Positions 8,986 through 17,029 of a stretch of DNA of 34,381 nt are shown here, one piece after another. How positions within the stretch are numbered: position 1 is the first letter of the stretch; each line of letters starts with the position of its first letter. Both the position numbers and the translations under genes were made by a program. A model generated the notes under the pieces. It worked only from the letters and a program-made list of their open reading frames with translations. It ran no database searches and was not told where the DNA came from. Source of the stretch: Crocinitomicaceae bacterium (lineage in GTDB: Bacteria > Bacteroidota > Bacteroidia > Flavobacteriales_D > Parvicellaceae); contig PBNK01000015.1 in the NCBI GenBank assembly GCA_002723085.1, positions 1 through 34,381 of the forward strand. The letters are read 5' to 3'.

Positions 8986-9635
8986 AAAAAATAATTGTTC
9001 TTTTTTATATTCTTTCATTTACTAAATTATTTGGTCAATCAGAAGATGCTAAAACCCAAATTCTAGATATAATGTCAAAAATGGAAAATGTACCTGAATA
9101 CAACTGTGAAGTAAAAATAAAAATTGATGTTAAATTCATTAAGATTAAGGAAAGAACAGGAAAAATGTATTATTCATCACCATCAGAAATTGATTATAAA
9201 ATAAATGGTTTTGCATTTCTCCCTAAAAAAGAAATGACAGCTACTTCAAGCGAACTTTTTAAAAAAGATTTCATTGCCATTGACCTTGGAAATGAATCAG
9301 TAAATAACCAAAATTGTGATGTTATAAGAGTTATTCCTATGGATATAGAATCTGAAATTTCTACAGGACAATTTTGGGTTAATAAAGAAAACTTAATTCA
9401 TAAAATGACTATAATTACAAAAGATAAAGGCAGTTATGATGCATTATTTGAATATGGAGATATTAAATATGATTTACCAAAAAAAATAACAATGTTATTT
9501 GATGTAAAAGATCAAAAAATACCTGCATTATTATCAGGAGATCTTGAAAGTTTTTCTGAGCAAAAAGACAAAGAAACCAATGAGATATCTAAAGGGAAAA
9601 TAACAATTGATTATTCAAATCACAGTTTTAATTAA
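8982..9635 (+). CDS. LolA-like periplasmic protein (outer-membrane lipoprotein-sorting superfamily)
   Basis: A 217-residue exported protein with a signal peptide (1-19, ending FGQ). The mature part starts with a helix 'AKTQILDIMSKMENV' and continues with antiparallel strands: '...GKMYYSSPSEIDYKING' and later 'GQFWVNKENLIHKMTI'. This is the pattern of LolA/LolB-like half-barrels that carry lipids or lipoproteins across the periplasm. The match is by pattern; canonical LolA residues are not clearly conserved. It overlaps the permease gene by 4 bp and is 3 bp before the aminotransferase gene, so it belongs to the operon and may act with the exporter. An uncharacterised periplasmic protein of the same fold is the alternative. 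Confidence 0.65.
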   Translation: MKKIIVLFYILSFTKLFGQSEDAKTQILDIMSKMENVPEYNCEVKIKIDVKFIKIKERTGKMYYSSPSEIDYKINGFAFLPKKEMTATSSELFKKDFIAIDLGNESVNNQNCDVIRVIPMDIESEISTGQFWVNKENLIHKMTIITKDKGSYDALFEYGDIKYDLPKKITMLFDVKDQKIPALLSGDLESFSEQKDKETNEISKGKITIDYSNHSFN

Positions 9636-9638
9636 AGT

Positions 9639-10802
9639 ATGAAATGTCAAAAACATTTATTCAATTTGGATGACAACGTTCATTATTTAAATTGTGCATA
9701 TAAAGCCCCACTATTAAAAAGTTCTGAAACGGCAGCAATTAATGCTTTAATTAAAGATAGAAATCCATTTAAACTTACTCCGGATGATTTTTTTAATGAC
9801 GTACATAATGTTAAATCTCTATTTGGGAATCTTATCAATTGCCATAAAGATAATATTGCATTAATTCCTTCAAGTTCATACGGTTTTAGTACAGCTTTAA
9901 ATAACATTAAAGCAAAAGTTGGAGGGAATGCTATTACAATAAAGGATGAATTTCCAGGCAGTTATTTTTCTTTAAAAAAATGGTGTGAAAACAATCATAA
10001 TGAATTAAGGATAATTTCACCCTCAATAAATTCCTATAAATTAGGAGCTAACTGGAATACTGAAATTCTTAAAAACATTAATGAAAACACTTCCATAGTT
10101 CTCATATCTTCCATACACTGGATGAACGGCACAAAATTCAATTTAACAGAAATTGGTGAAAAATGTAAAAAATATGGAGCTATATTTATTGTGGATGGAA
10201 CACAATCTGTTGGAGCTATGAAAATGGATGTTAAAAAATATAATATTGACGCCTTAATTTGCGCAAGCTATAAGTGGTTATTTGGTCCATACTCAATGGG
10301 ATTAGCTTATTTTTCAGACAAGTTTCAAAACGGATCACCAATAGAAGAATCATGGATGAATAGATCAAATGCAAAAGACTTTAGTTCTTTAACAAACTAT
10401 GACTCAAATTATCAAAAAAAATCAAATAGATATGACGTTGGTGAAAAAAGTAATTTTTTACTAATCCCTATTCTTTTAAATGGAATTAAACAAGTAAATA
10501 GTTGGACTGTCAACGAAATTCAAAACTACTGTAAAGGTTTAGCAAAACCTATTATTGAAGAGCTTAGTAAGTTTAATGTTAAATTTGAAGATGAGGAATA
10601 TTTATCTCCACATTTATTCACCTTGAATTTACCAGGTAATATTGATTCAAAATCATTAAAAAAAGAACTTGAAAAACAAAATATATACATCTCACTAAGA
10701 GGTGATTTTTTAAGACTTTCTTTCAACGTTTTCAACAATGAGAATGATGTTAATAAATTAATTAGTGTCATAAAAAAACAATTGCAAATCAATAATAATT
10801 AA
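9639..10802 (+). CDS. Class V aminotransferase-fold PLP enzyme
   Basis: A 387-residue cytoplasmic enzyme of fold type I. Visible features are HYLNCAYKAPL near the N-terminus (15-25), the cofactor-phosphate region IPSSSYGFS (76-84), 'SIHWMNGT' (158-165), the pyridine-binding Asp in FIVDGTQSVG (D186) and the Schiff-base lysine in CASYKWLFGP (K212). Class V members include cysteine desulfurases, kynureninases and isopenicillin-N-epimerase-like enzymes. The catalytic Cys loop of a SufS-type desulfurase is not apparent, so desulfurase function is unlikely. The reaction is undetermined. The gene begins 3 bp after the LolA-like gene, placing a metabolic enzyme inside an envelope operon. Confidence 0.88.
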   Translation: MKCQKHLFNLDDNVHYLNCAYKAPLLKSSETAAINALIKDRNPFKLTPDDFFNDVHNVKSLFGNLINCHKDNIALIPSSSYGFSTALNNIKAKVGGNAITIKDEFPGSYFSLKKWCENNHNELRIISPSINSYKLGANWNTEILKNINENTSIVLISSIHWMNGTKFNLTEIGEKCKKYGAIFIVDGTQSVGAMKMDVKKYNIDALICASYKWLFGPYSMGLAYFSDKFQNGSPIEESWMNRSNAKDFSSLTNYDSNYQKKSNRYDVGEKSNFLLIPILLNGIKQVNSWTVNEIQNYCKGLAKPIIEELSKFNVKFEDEEYLSPHLFTLNLPGNIDSKSLKKELEKQNIYISLRGDFLRLSFNVFNNENDVNKLISVIKKQLQINNN

Positions 10803-10840
10803 AATGATATTTAGAATTTTATTTTATGTAAATTCAAATT

Positions 10841-11602
10841 ATGAAATTGAATTTTTTAATACTTAGTTTGCTTTTAGTAAAATTATTTCATTCACAAAAC
10901 ATAAGTACAGATAGACCAAGCAATACTGATAATTCTTCAACATTAAATCAAGGAATTTTTCAAGTTGAATCCGGGTTCACAAACTCAAGCCCCTACAATT
11001 TAAACTCACGTCAAATTAATTATACATTACCTACAATTCTATTGAGGTATGGATTAAGCAATAAAGTTGAATTAAGGTTATTAGAAGAATATAACTTTTC
11101 CAAAATATTTACCGACTCAACACTTATATATAATCCAATCCCAGGTGTAAATTCAATTCAAGTAGGAACAAAAATTCAACTTTTTAAAAAAGAAAATTCC
11201 TCTTTTGAACTTGCATTTTTAACACATTTTTCCTTACCCAATTTTTCAAAACTAGCTAAATCTCTAGAAAACACATCAAAACTACTAGCTTCCTATAAAT
11301 TTAATAACAGTTTAAGTTTAGGTTCCTCATTGTTTTATGGCAATGATTACTTAAATAGTGGAAATGATAATATAAATTATTCTTTAATTTTAAGTAAATC
11401 TATAAAAACGAAACTTTCTATTTTCTTAGAATTTTATGGCACTAAAAATCAAAATATAAATACCCAACATAGTATTGATGCAGGATTAGCCTATCTTATA
11501 AAAGAAAACTTACAATTAGACTTTTACTTTGGAAGCGGAATAAATCACAATATGATTTTTGGATCATTAGGTTGTAGTTGGTATTTAAATAAAAAATCAT
11601 GA
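10841..11602 (+). CDS. Outer-membrane beta-barrel, phenol-degradation MetA-pathway-like transporter family
   Basis: A 253-residue exported protein with signal peptide 1-18 (ending HSQ). The mature start, 'ISTDRPSNTDNSSTLNQG' followed by 'FQVESGF', is the hallmark of the Phenol_MetA_deg family of outer-membrane barrels (usually TDRP...G.FQ.E.G). Alternating hydrophobic strands continue to the C-terminus, which ends near LGCSWYLN. The family name comes from old annotation and does not show a role in phenol breakdown; diffusion or adhesion across the outer membrane is all that can be said. It is 38 bp after the aminotransferase gene and overlaps the next gene by 4 bp. Confidence 0.75.
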   Translation: MKLNFLILSLLLVKLFHSQNISTDRPSNTDNSSTLNQGIFQVESGFTNSSPYNLNSRQINYTLPTILLRYGLSNKVELRLLEEYNFSKIFTDSTLIYNPIPGVNSIQVGTKIQLFKKENSSFELAFLTHFSLPNFSKLAKSLENTSKLLASYKFNNSLSLGSSLFYGNDYLNSGNDNINYSLILSKSIKTKLSIFLEFYGTKNQNINTQHSIDAGLAYLIKENLQLDFYFGSGINHNMIFGSLGCSWYLNKKS

Positions 11603-11997
11603 TTGGTCTTAACCAAAAATTAATATTACAAACAGGCTCCTTTGGCCTTGTTATGGGTATTTTAAATACACTTGGATACACCCAAAATTATGATATATAC
11701 ATTTGGATTATAATTTTAATTGGTTCAGCTTTTATTATTTCAAAAAAAGTAAATTCAAAAATTTTTATTCACTGTTTATTAATTGGGTTATGTTGGGGAG
11801 TTGATGCTTCATTTATTGAAGCACTTTTTTATAAAACTTTCATAAATAATAATATTTACGCATCTGATTTTTATTCAAAAATATCATTTATAAATCCTAG
11901 AATTTCCTTAATTTTATTAGGTGTTTTTTGTGGTTTTATTTCAGGAATACTTTTATATTATTTTCAATTAATTTTGAGTAAAATAAAATTGAAATGA
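11599..11997 (+). CDS. Small four-helix membrane protein, unknown function
   Basis: A 132-residue protein with four predicted transmembrane segments (about 6-26, 33-49, 55-77 and 101-125), a Lys-rich C-terminus and no soluble domain. Between helices 3 and 4 is a short polar loop. I recognise no family. Its ATG overlaps the stop of the upstream barrel gene (ATGA), so translation is coupled and it is probably the last gene of the operon that starts at 7253. It may be an accessory subunit of that envelope operon, but nothing in the sequence demonstrates this. Confidence 0.7.
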   Translation: MIGLNQKLILQTGSFGLVMGILNTLGYTQNYDIYIWIIILIGSAFIISKKVNSKIFIHCLLIGLCWGVDASFIEALFYKTFINNNIYASDFYSKISFINPRISLILLGVFCGFISGILLYYFQLILSKIKLK

Positions 11998-12094
11998 CCT
12001 TTAAATAACATAGTGGAATGTTTTTTATAAAACTATACGATTCAAAAAATCATTTCAAATCAATTAAAGCCATAATAAATGAATAAAAATTAAG

Positions 12095-12102
12095 TATATT
12101 TG
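12095..12102 (+). promoter_or_regulatory. Putative -7 element (TATATTTG) of the Omp28-like gene
   Basis: A perfect TAnnTTTG match lies 40 bp upstream of the ATG at 12142 in a 144-bp gap. No TTG is found at the usual spacing upstream, so only half of the promoter signature is visible. The rest of the gap shows nothing else recognisable. Confidence 0.4.
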
Positions 12103-12141
12103 AGATACTTAACCATAGAATCACGTTACTAAAATTAAAAA

Positions 12142-14196
12142 ATGAAAAAAATTTACTATTTAACATTACTATTCATTTGTGCATTTGTTTTTGAATCTAA
12201 TGCCCAATATTACTACTCTCTAAGTTCAATTCCAGGAAATCCAGGTGGTCTAAATACTGACAGTGAATATCCAAGTGGCGGTGGTCTAGCTGCCGGATGG
12301 AGCGTTATTCTTAGTGGTTCAAATTCAGCACCAACTTGGTCATCTACAGAAAGTATACCATTTTCGTTCAATTTTAACGGATCACCTGTTACTAGCTATA
12401 AAGTATCGTCTTCTGGAGTTTTAACATTTAATACCAGTGCTTCTACAGTTCCATCTTACACTAATGCTACAATTCCTAATGCATCAATTCCAGATCAATC
12501 TGTTCTTGTTTGGGGAATTCAAGGTATTGGATCAAATGACAACATTGTTACTAAAACATTTGGATCAACAGGCAGTCAACAGCACTGGATTTTCTTTTCT
12601 TCTTATGATGGTGGTGGAAGCTGGTCATATTGGTCAATAGTTCTTGAAGAAGGCAGTGACAAGATTTACATTGTTGATCAACGACACAGCACATCTGCAA
12701 ACCCTCAAATAACAGCAGGTATTCAAATTGATGGGTCAACAGCTATTATGGTTTCTGGTTCACCAAATCTTGGTAATTTAGCTGGAACAGACCCTACAGA
12801 TGCTGACAATTATTATTACGAATTTATCCAAGGAACTCCTGCTGCAGTTGATATGGCAATGACTACGTTAACCGTTGCTCCAACTGTACAGGCGGGTGCT
12901 ACAAGCATTACAGGGACAGTAACTAGTAATAGCTCTAACAACATCACATCAATAGATATCTCTTGGAATGATGGAACTGGTGCCAATTCTGAAACTTTCT
13001 CAGTTAATATGAATTTTGGCGACACATATAATTTTACACATGGCACAGCTTTAACAACTGTAGCAGGTCAAACATACAATGTTGATGTTACTGTTACTGC
13101 TGCTGGTGATGCTGACCCTTCAAATGATATGTTGAGTGCTAGTATTTCTGCAGTTTCAGCTATCGTTCCAAGAATTGTTGTTGGGGAGGAAAAAACTGGA
13201 GAATGGTGTGGATGGTGTCCAAGAGGTGCTGTTGCACTTGCTGAAATGGCTCTATCAAATCCTGATGATTTTATAGGTATAGCTGTTCATAATGGAGATG
13301 GAATGGCTGTTTCTGCATATGATGGAAATATTGGGGCTTATATACCCGGTGGATATCCAGGTGGTGGTGTCGACCGTGTTTTAGACGGAGATCCATCAGA
13401 TTTCTTAAACATGTACAATACAAGAAAATCTAATGTTGCACCAGCTAGTGTTACAGCAAGTGGAACATACGATGCAAATACAATTTCTGTTGACATAACA
13501 GCTAATTTTGTTGGTGCTCTTTCAGGAGATTATAGACTAGCTGCTGTATTGTTAGAAGACAGTGTTGTTGGTGCTGGACAAGCAAATTACTACAGTGGAG
13601 GTGGTGCTGGACAATTAGCCATGCCAAATATTGGTTCAATGCCAAATTACGATTTTGCTACAGGTCCTCAAACTGTAAACCCTTATTACCATGACCATGT
13701 TGCTATAGCGCTAGGAAATAATCAAATTAATGGAACATCTGGATCTCTTCCATCATCAGTTTCTGATGGAGACTCAGAAACCTATACCTATACATTTTCA
13801 AGAAATCCTTCATGGAATGTTGATAAAATACATGTGGTAGGAATGTTAGTTCATGGAACTACTGGTGAAATTTTAAATGCTGGTAAAGGAAATGTTATTG
13901 ACATAAATACAGTTGATGTTGTTGAAGATATAACAAGTGATTTTGATGTTAATGTTTACCCTAATCCATCAAATGGTTTAACTAATCTATATATTGATGT
14001 TGAGCAAAGTGGAAGCATTGGAATTACTATTCTAAATATTCTTGGTGAAATTGTTTATCAAACACAAACTAATGATGTTAAAGCAGGTAATTATACTGCT
14101 TCAATTGACCTTACTAATGAAGCTAATGGAATTTACCTTGCTTATGTAACAATTAATGATCTTCAAAAAACAGTAAGAATTAATTTGAATAAATAA
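12142..14196 (+). CDS. Omp28-like secreted protein with CGWC thioredoxin-like site and T9SS sorting domain
   Basis: A 684-residue exported protein: signal peptide (1-22, ending NAQ), a beta-sandwich N-region (about 25-230) with Gly/Ser-rich strands, a CARDB/fibronectin-like segment (about 232-335), then a thioredoxin-fold region opening with 'VGEEKTGEWCGWCPRG', with the CxxC at 356-359, as in Omp28/Omp28-related proteins of Bacteroidota. The final 80 residues are a T9SS type A domain (VYPNPSNGL ... GIYLAYVTIN). The CGWC motif suggests disulphide redox chemistry outside the cell or a structural remnant of it. Base composition is somewhat richer in G+C than its neighbours, as is common for abundant secreted proteins. 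The gene is preceded by a -7-like element and followed by a strong terminator inside the convergent gene. Confidence 0.85.
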   Translation: MKKIYYLTLLFICAFVFESNAQYYYSLSSIPGNPGGLNTDSEYPSGGGLAAGWSVILSGSNSAPTWSSTESIPFSFNFNGSPVTSYKVSSSGVLTFNTSASTVPSYTNATIPNASIPDQSVLVWGIQGIGSNDNIVTKTFGSTGSQQHWIFFSSYDGGGSWSYWSIVLEEGSDKIYIVDQRHSTSANPQITAGIQIDGSTAIMVSGSPNLGNLAGTDPTDADNYYYEFIQGTPAAVDMAMTTLTVAPTVQAGATSITGTVTSNSSNNITSIDISWNDGTGANSETFSVNMNFGDTYNFTHGTALTTVAGQTYNVDVTVTAAGDADPSNDMLSASISAVSAIVPRIVVGEEKTGEWCGWCPRGAVALAEMALSNPDDFIGIAVHNGDGMAVSAYDGNIGAYIPGGYPGGGVDRVLDGDPSDFLNMYNTRKSNVAPASVTASGTYDANTISVDITANFVGALSGDYRLAAVLLEDSVVGAGQANYYSGGGAGQLAMPNIGSMPNYDFATGPQTVNPYYHDHVAIALGNNQINGTSGSLPSSVSDGDSETYTYTFSRNPSWNVDKIHVVGMLVHGTTGEILNAGKGNVIDINTVDVVEDITSDFDVNVYPNPSNGLTNLYIDVEQSGSIGITILNILGEIVYQTQTNDVKAGNYTASIDLTNEANGIYLAYVTINDLQKTVRINLNK

Positions 14197-14206
14197 GATT
14201 TAATTA

Positions 14207-14701
14207 TTAAGATTTTATAGGTGGTTTTTCTAAAAAAGCCACCTTTTTTTTTGCATAAACTTTTTCATCAACTTTAATAAAACCAAGTTTTTTATGAAAT
14301 TTTAAAGAAACTTCATTAAATGGTATTTCATTAACCTCACAGCAAATAGTCAATTTATTTTTTTTTACAAAATTAAACACATCTTGATACATTAATTTAC
14401 CGCCTCCTCTTCCTGTAAAATCAGAAGCTACTACTACCCTATCAACATAAATAAATTTTTCATATTTATTGTTAAAATATTTATAGTTAGGTGAATTATA
14501 AGAACTACCCTCATTGAATAGTAAACAAAATCCTATTATTTTATTTTCATCTTTTAAAATAATAGTTTTTAAAGAAATTTTCATTAATGACTGTAAATGA
14601 GCAGCACTATCCAAAGAACCTAATTCGGGAATATTTTGCTGATTAATTTCATATAATAATTCAATTTCTTTTGCGTTTAAAATAGTTGAAGATGTCTTCA
14701 T
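14207..14701 (-). CDS. GNAT family N-acetyltransferase
   Basis: A 164-residue cytoplasmic enzyme. The acetyl-CoA-binding core is visible: 'IGFCLLF' (strand 4, about 56-62), 'FIYVDRVVVASDFTGRGGGKLMYQ' with the P-loop-like RGGGK at 98-102, and 'EIPFNEVSLKFHKKLGF' (motif B, Asn and a terminal KLGF), which together define the GNAT fold. The substrate amine is unknown. The stop is 10 bp from the convergent Omp28-like gene. The last ten or so codons overlap an inverted repeat that acts as terminator for the opposite strand, so the C-terminal sequence is constrained by that hairpin. The start at 14701 gives a normal family length. Confidence 0.88.
   Translation of the reverse strand: MKTSSTILNAKEIELLYEINQQNIPELGSLDSAAHLQSLMKISLKTIILKDENKIIGFCLLFNEGSSYNSPNYKYFNNKYEKFIYVDRVVVASDFTGRGGGKLMYQDVFNFVKKNKLTICCEVNEIPFNEVSLKFHKKLGFIKVDEKVYAKKKVAFLEKPPIKS
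14220..14252 (+). terminator. Intrinsic terminator for the Omp28-like gene, inside the GNAT coding sequence
   Basis: The stem 14220-14243 pairs GGTGGTTTTT with AAAAAGCCACC-type bases (about 10 pairs including one G-T, 4-nt loop), followed by nine T at 14244-14252. It lies 23 bp after the Omp28-like stop and within the 3' codons of the convergent acetyltransferase gene. Confidence 0.8.
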
Positions 14702-14756
14702 AAATAGTTAATTTATTATTTATATATTCGCACACTTAAATTACAATATAATTAGA

Positions 14757-15344
14757 ATGAAAAAATTAAAAAACACATTATTCCTTTTAAGTGCATTTTC
14801 TTTTGCTTTTGTTTCATGCTCAAAAGATGGATGTACTGACCCTAGCGCTTACAATTACAACGCTGAAGCAGATAAAGATGACGGTTCATGTACTTATGAA
14901 GGATGTACTGATCCTGCAGCTGTTAATTACAATCCTAATGCAACTATTAGTTCCGAATGTATTTATGACCAAATTGGTTCTTGGACCTCTACTTATCAAG
15001 AAGTTTCTGGAGACATGACTGCTTCAATAGGTGGATTTCCTGTATTTGATACTTCTTTTACACAAATTACTCATCCCGATTCATTAGAACCTTCAGGTCT
15101 AGATTTCATAGCAGATGGTTCTCTTTATGTATATAGCAATACTGAACCCACTGACACTGGTTCTTGGTCAAGAACAAATGATGATTTAACATTAAATATG
15201 GATGATACAACATTGGTTTTTAATATTGATACTATAGATGGAACCTTTATGAGAATAAAATTAGAAGGTTCTGAATCTGAAGTTGATAGTGGAATGAATA
15301 TCGATTACAATTATGAAATAAAAATGGAATTTAACAGAAATTAA
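14757..15344 (+). CDS. Lipoprotein with two CTDP/NYN/GSC motifs and a lipocalin-like beta domain
   Basis: A 195-residue predicted lipoprotein: signal ending in FVSC (lipidated C21), then two cysteine-bounded motifs in tandem, C26-TDPSAYNYN...DDGS-C45 and C50-TDPAAVNYN...SSE-C68, then a beta-strand domain (about 72-195) opening 'IGSWTSTYQ' and containing 'GSWSRTNDDLTLNMDD', which resembles the lipocalin-like domains common in Bacteroidota lipoproteins. The motif copies resemble the single copy in the lipoprotein at 1393-1965. I know no demonstrated function for the motif. A near-consensus -7 box (TATATTCG) lies at 14723-14730. A bidirectional terminator follows the stop. Confidence 0.82.
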   Translation: MKKLKNTLFLLSAFSFAFVSCSKDGCTDPSAYNYNAEADKDDGSCTYEGCTDPAAVNYNPNATISSECIYDQIGSWTSTYQEVSGDMTASIGGFPVFDTSFTQITHPDSLEPSGLDFIADGSLYVYSNTEPTDTGSWSRTNDDLTLNMDDTTLVFNIDTIDGTFMRIKLEGSESEVDSGMNIDYNYEIKMEFNRN

Positions 15345-15366
15345 AAACATATTATTCTTTTTAAAT

Positions 15367-15394
15367 AAAAGCTCTTCAATTGAAGGGCTTTTTT
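15367..15394. terminator. Bidirectional intrinsic terminator between convergent genes
   Basis: AGCTCTTC pairs with GAAGGGCT (one T-G pair) around an AATT loop, flanked by AAAA on the left and six T on the right. It serves the lipoprotein gene on the plus strand and, through the A-rich left flank, the metalloprotease gene on the minus strand, whose stop codon overlaps the T run. Confidence 0.75.
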
Positions 15395-16571
15395 ATTTTA
15401 CAATCATTTTTCTTGAAAAGAAAACATCATCTGATTTAAGAACAACAAGATAACAACCCGAATTTACATCAACATTCCAGTTAAAAGTATTGAACCCATT
15501 AAACATAAATTCTTTTAATAATGTTTTCACTTTTCTTCCTTGTAAATCATATATCGAAAGCTCTACAAATTGTTTTTTGTTTGATTTAAATGAAAAACAA
15601 ACAGCATCTTCTACTGGATTTGGATGAAAATTTAAAACTTCATTTTCTGGTTCATTAATTATAAAGGTAGGACTAATACCCCAACCCAAATCTTGTAAAA
15701 TACCAATGGTTACAGGGCCTGGATTATGATTTGCCTCACCAGGTGATGAATAAGGTGTCATAACAGCATCATCAGTATGAGGAGCAAAATCAGTTTCATC
15801 TAAATGCAACACACTTGACCCAAAAGAAAAAGTTATTGGGGCATACAATTTAGGCGGGATATTATTATTCGCACTTGTTGCATTCAAACCATTAAAAAAT
15901 AAATTGTTGCTAGTAAATTGATTTGCTAATCCCAAGGATGGGTTTAAAAACATATTGGTATTCGCTAATAAATCGCCTTGTTGATTTTCAATAAATAAAT
16001 CAAAAATCAATGGTTTACCGGCTAAATTTGGAATTGGAAAAGAAGCCAATAAACTTGTACTGGGATCAATTTCTAAACTAAAAGATCCTATGCCTTGAAA
16101 ATCAATATTAGCAATGGAGTAAAAACCTAAACCATGACATATTTCATGTAAGGCCACATTCACCAAATCAAATTGATTCCCTGGACCATTTCCATCTGTT
16201 CCAAAATACCAATTTCTTGAACTATCTAAATAAATATCCATATCAGTTTGATTTGGATTTAAATCAGTTCCAGCGTAAGCATCAGCTAAACATGAAGGGT
16301 ACCAAACATCAGTTAAAGGGGCATTTGGAAAATCTTTTACCCCATTCGAAACACAAACACCCAAAAAACCTAAAGAAGATGCATTAACCCAATTTAGATT
16401 AATCTTAATAGGGACATCTGAAACCAAAATATTACTCCATATTTCAGCTGCTTTATCAATTGCTACTTTTGCCTGAGGAGTAATTCCATTATAAGTTATT
16501 TGAAAAGAAGATTGAGCATTTAGTAAAATAGAAACCCATAGAAATATTAATAAAAATATTTTTTTCATCAT
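15393..16571 (-). CDS. Secreted HExxH zinc metalloprotease-like protein with T9SS sorting domain
   Basis: A 392-residue exported protein with signal peptide 1-20 (ending NAQ). The catalytic region carries 'VALHEICHGLGFYS' (H142, E143, H146), the HExxHGLGF form of zinc-metalloprotease sites; the third-ligand position of metzincins (residue 152) is Ser. Downstream, 'SVLHLDETDFAPHTDDAVMTPY' (about 258-280) with a Met-containing MTP turn, then 'ILQDLGW', are typical of this group of secreted proteases in marine bacteria. The last 78 residues are a T9SS type A domain (FHPNPVEDA). The likely role is extracellular proteolysis, but the third zinc ligand is not identified, so activity is inferred. The upstream gap with the cupin gene is divergent (85 bp) and has no clear promoter. 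Confidence 0.85.
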   Translation of the reverse strand: MMKKIFLLIFLWVSILLNAQSSFQITYNGITPQAKVAIDKAAEIWSNILVSDVPIKINLNWVNASSLGFLGVCVSNGVKDFPNAPLTDVWYPSCLADAYAGTDLNPNQTDMDIYLDSSRNWYFGTDGNGPGNQFDLVNVALHEICHGLGFYSIANIDFQGIGSFSLEIDPSTSLLASFPIPNLAGKPLIFDLFIENQQGDLLANTNMFLNPSLGLANQFTSNNLFFNGLNATSANNNIPPKLYAPITFSFGSSVLHLDETDFAPHTDDAVMTPYSSPGEANHNPGPVTIGILQDLGWGISPTFIINEPENEVLNFHPNPVEDAVCFSFKSNKKQFVELSIYDLQGRKVKTLLKEFMFNGFNTFNWNVDVNSGCYLVVLKSDDVFFSRKMIVK

Positions 16572-16656
16572 TTAAATATAACTCTTTAAGTACAAATAAT
16601 GTAAATTGTTAATGTTCACTGCTATGAAAATATGATTATTATGTGTTAAATCAACT

Positions 16657-17016
16657 ATGAAAAAAATAAATATAAATGAAAAACTATCGCTTTTTGACGA
16701 ATATTGGAACCCTAAAATTGTTAGAGAATTAAACAATCAACATATTAAGCTAGCAAAGTTTAAAGGCGAATTTATATGGCATAAACACGAAAATGAAGAC
16801 GAAATGTTTTATGTTTTAAAAGGGAGTTTTGTAATGGAATTTAGAGACAGAAAAGAACAAGTTAATGAAAATGAATTTTTAATAGTCCCAAAAGGTGTCG
16901 AACATAGACCAGTAGCTGAAAAAGAAGTATCTGTTATGCTATTTGAACCCATTTCTACAGTAAATACTGGAGCAAAAAAAAACAACTTTACTAAAATCGA
17001 TTTAGACAAAATTTAA
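16657..17016 (+). CDS. Cupin domain protein
   Basis: A 119-residue single-domain cupin. Motif 1 is 'WHKHENEDEMFYVLKG' (H42, H44, E49, G56) and motif 2 is 'FLIVPKGVEHRP' (H83), supplying the usual 3-His/1-Glu metal site. Small stand-alone cupins can be mannose-6-phosphate-isomerase-like, dioxygenase-like or simple binding proteins; this one cannot be resolved further. It is cytoplasmic, with no signal peptide. It lies 13 bp before the next secreted-protein gene on the same strand, so co-transcription is possible though functionally unexplained. Confidence 0.9.
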   Translation: MKKININEKLSLFDEYWNPKIVRELNNQHIKLAKFKGEFIWHKHENEDEMFYVLKGSFVMEFRDRKEQVNENEFLIVPKGVEHRPVAEKEVSVMLFEPISTVNTGAKKNNFTKIDLDKI

Positions 17017-17029
17017 CTTAAATTAAACC

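Noticed and set aside
10804-10831. Very short open frame (ATG to TAA, nine codons or fewer) before the outer-membrane barrel gene
   Set aside because: It is too short and lacks conserved content; an AT-rich leader gives such frames by chance.
12437-13046. Alternative-frame open frames within the Omp28-like gene
   Set aside because: They overlap a continuous T9SS cargo gene with signal peptide, CxxC motif and sorting domain, and have no supporting features of their own.
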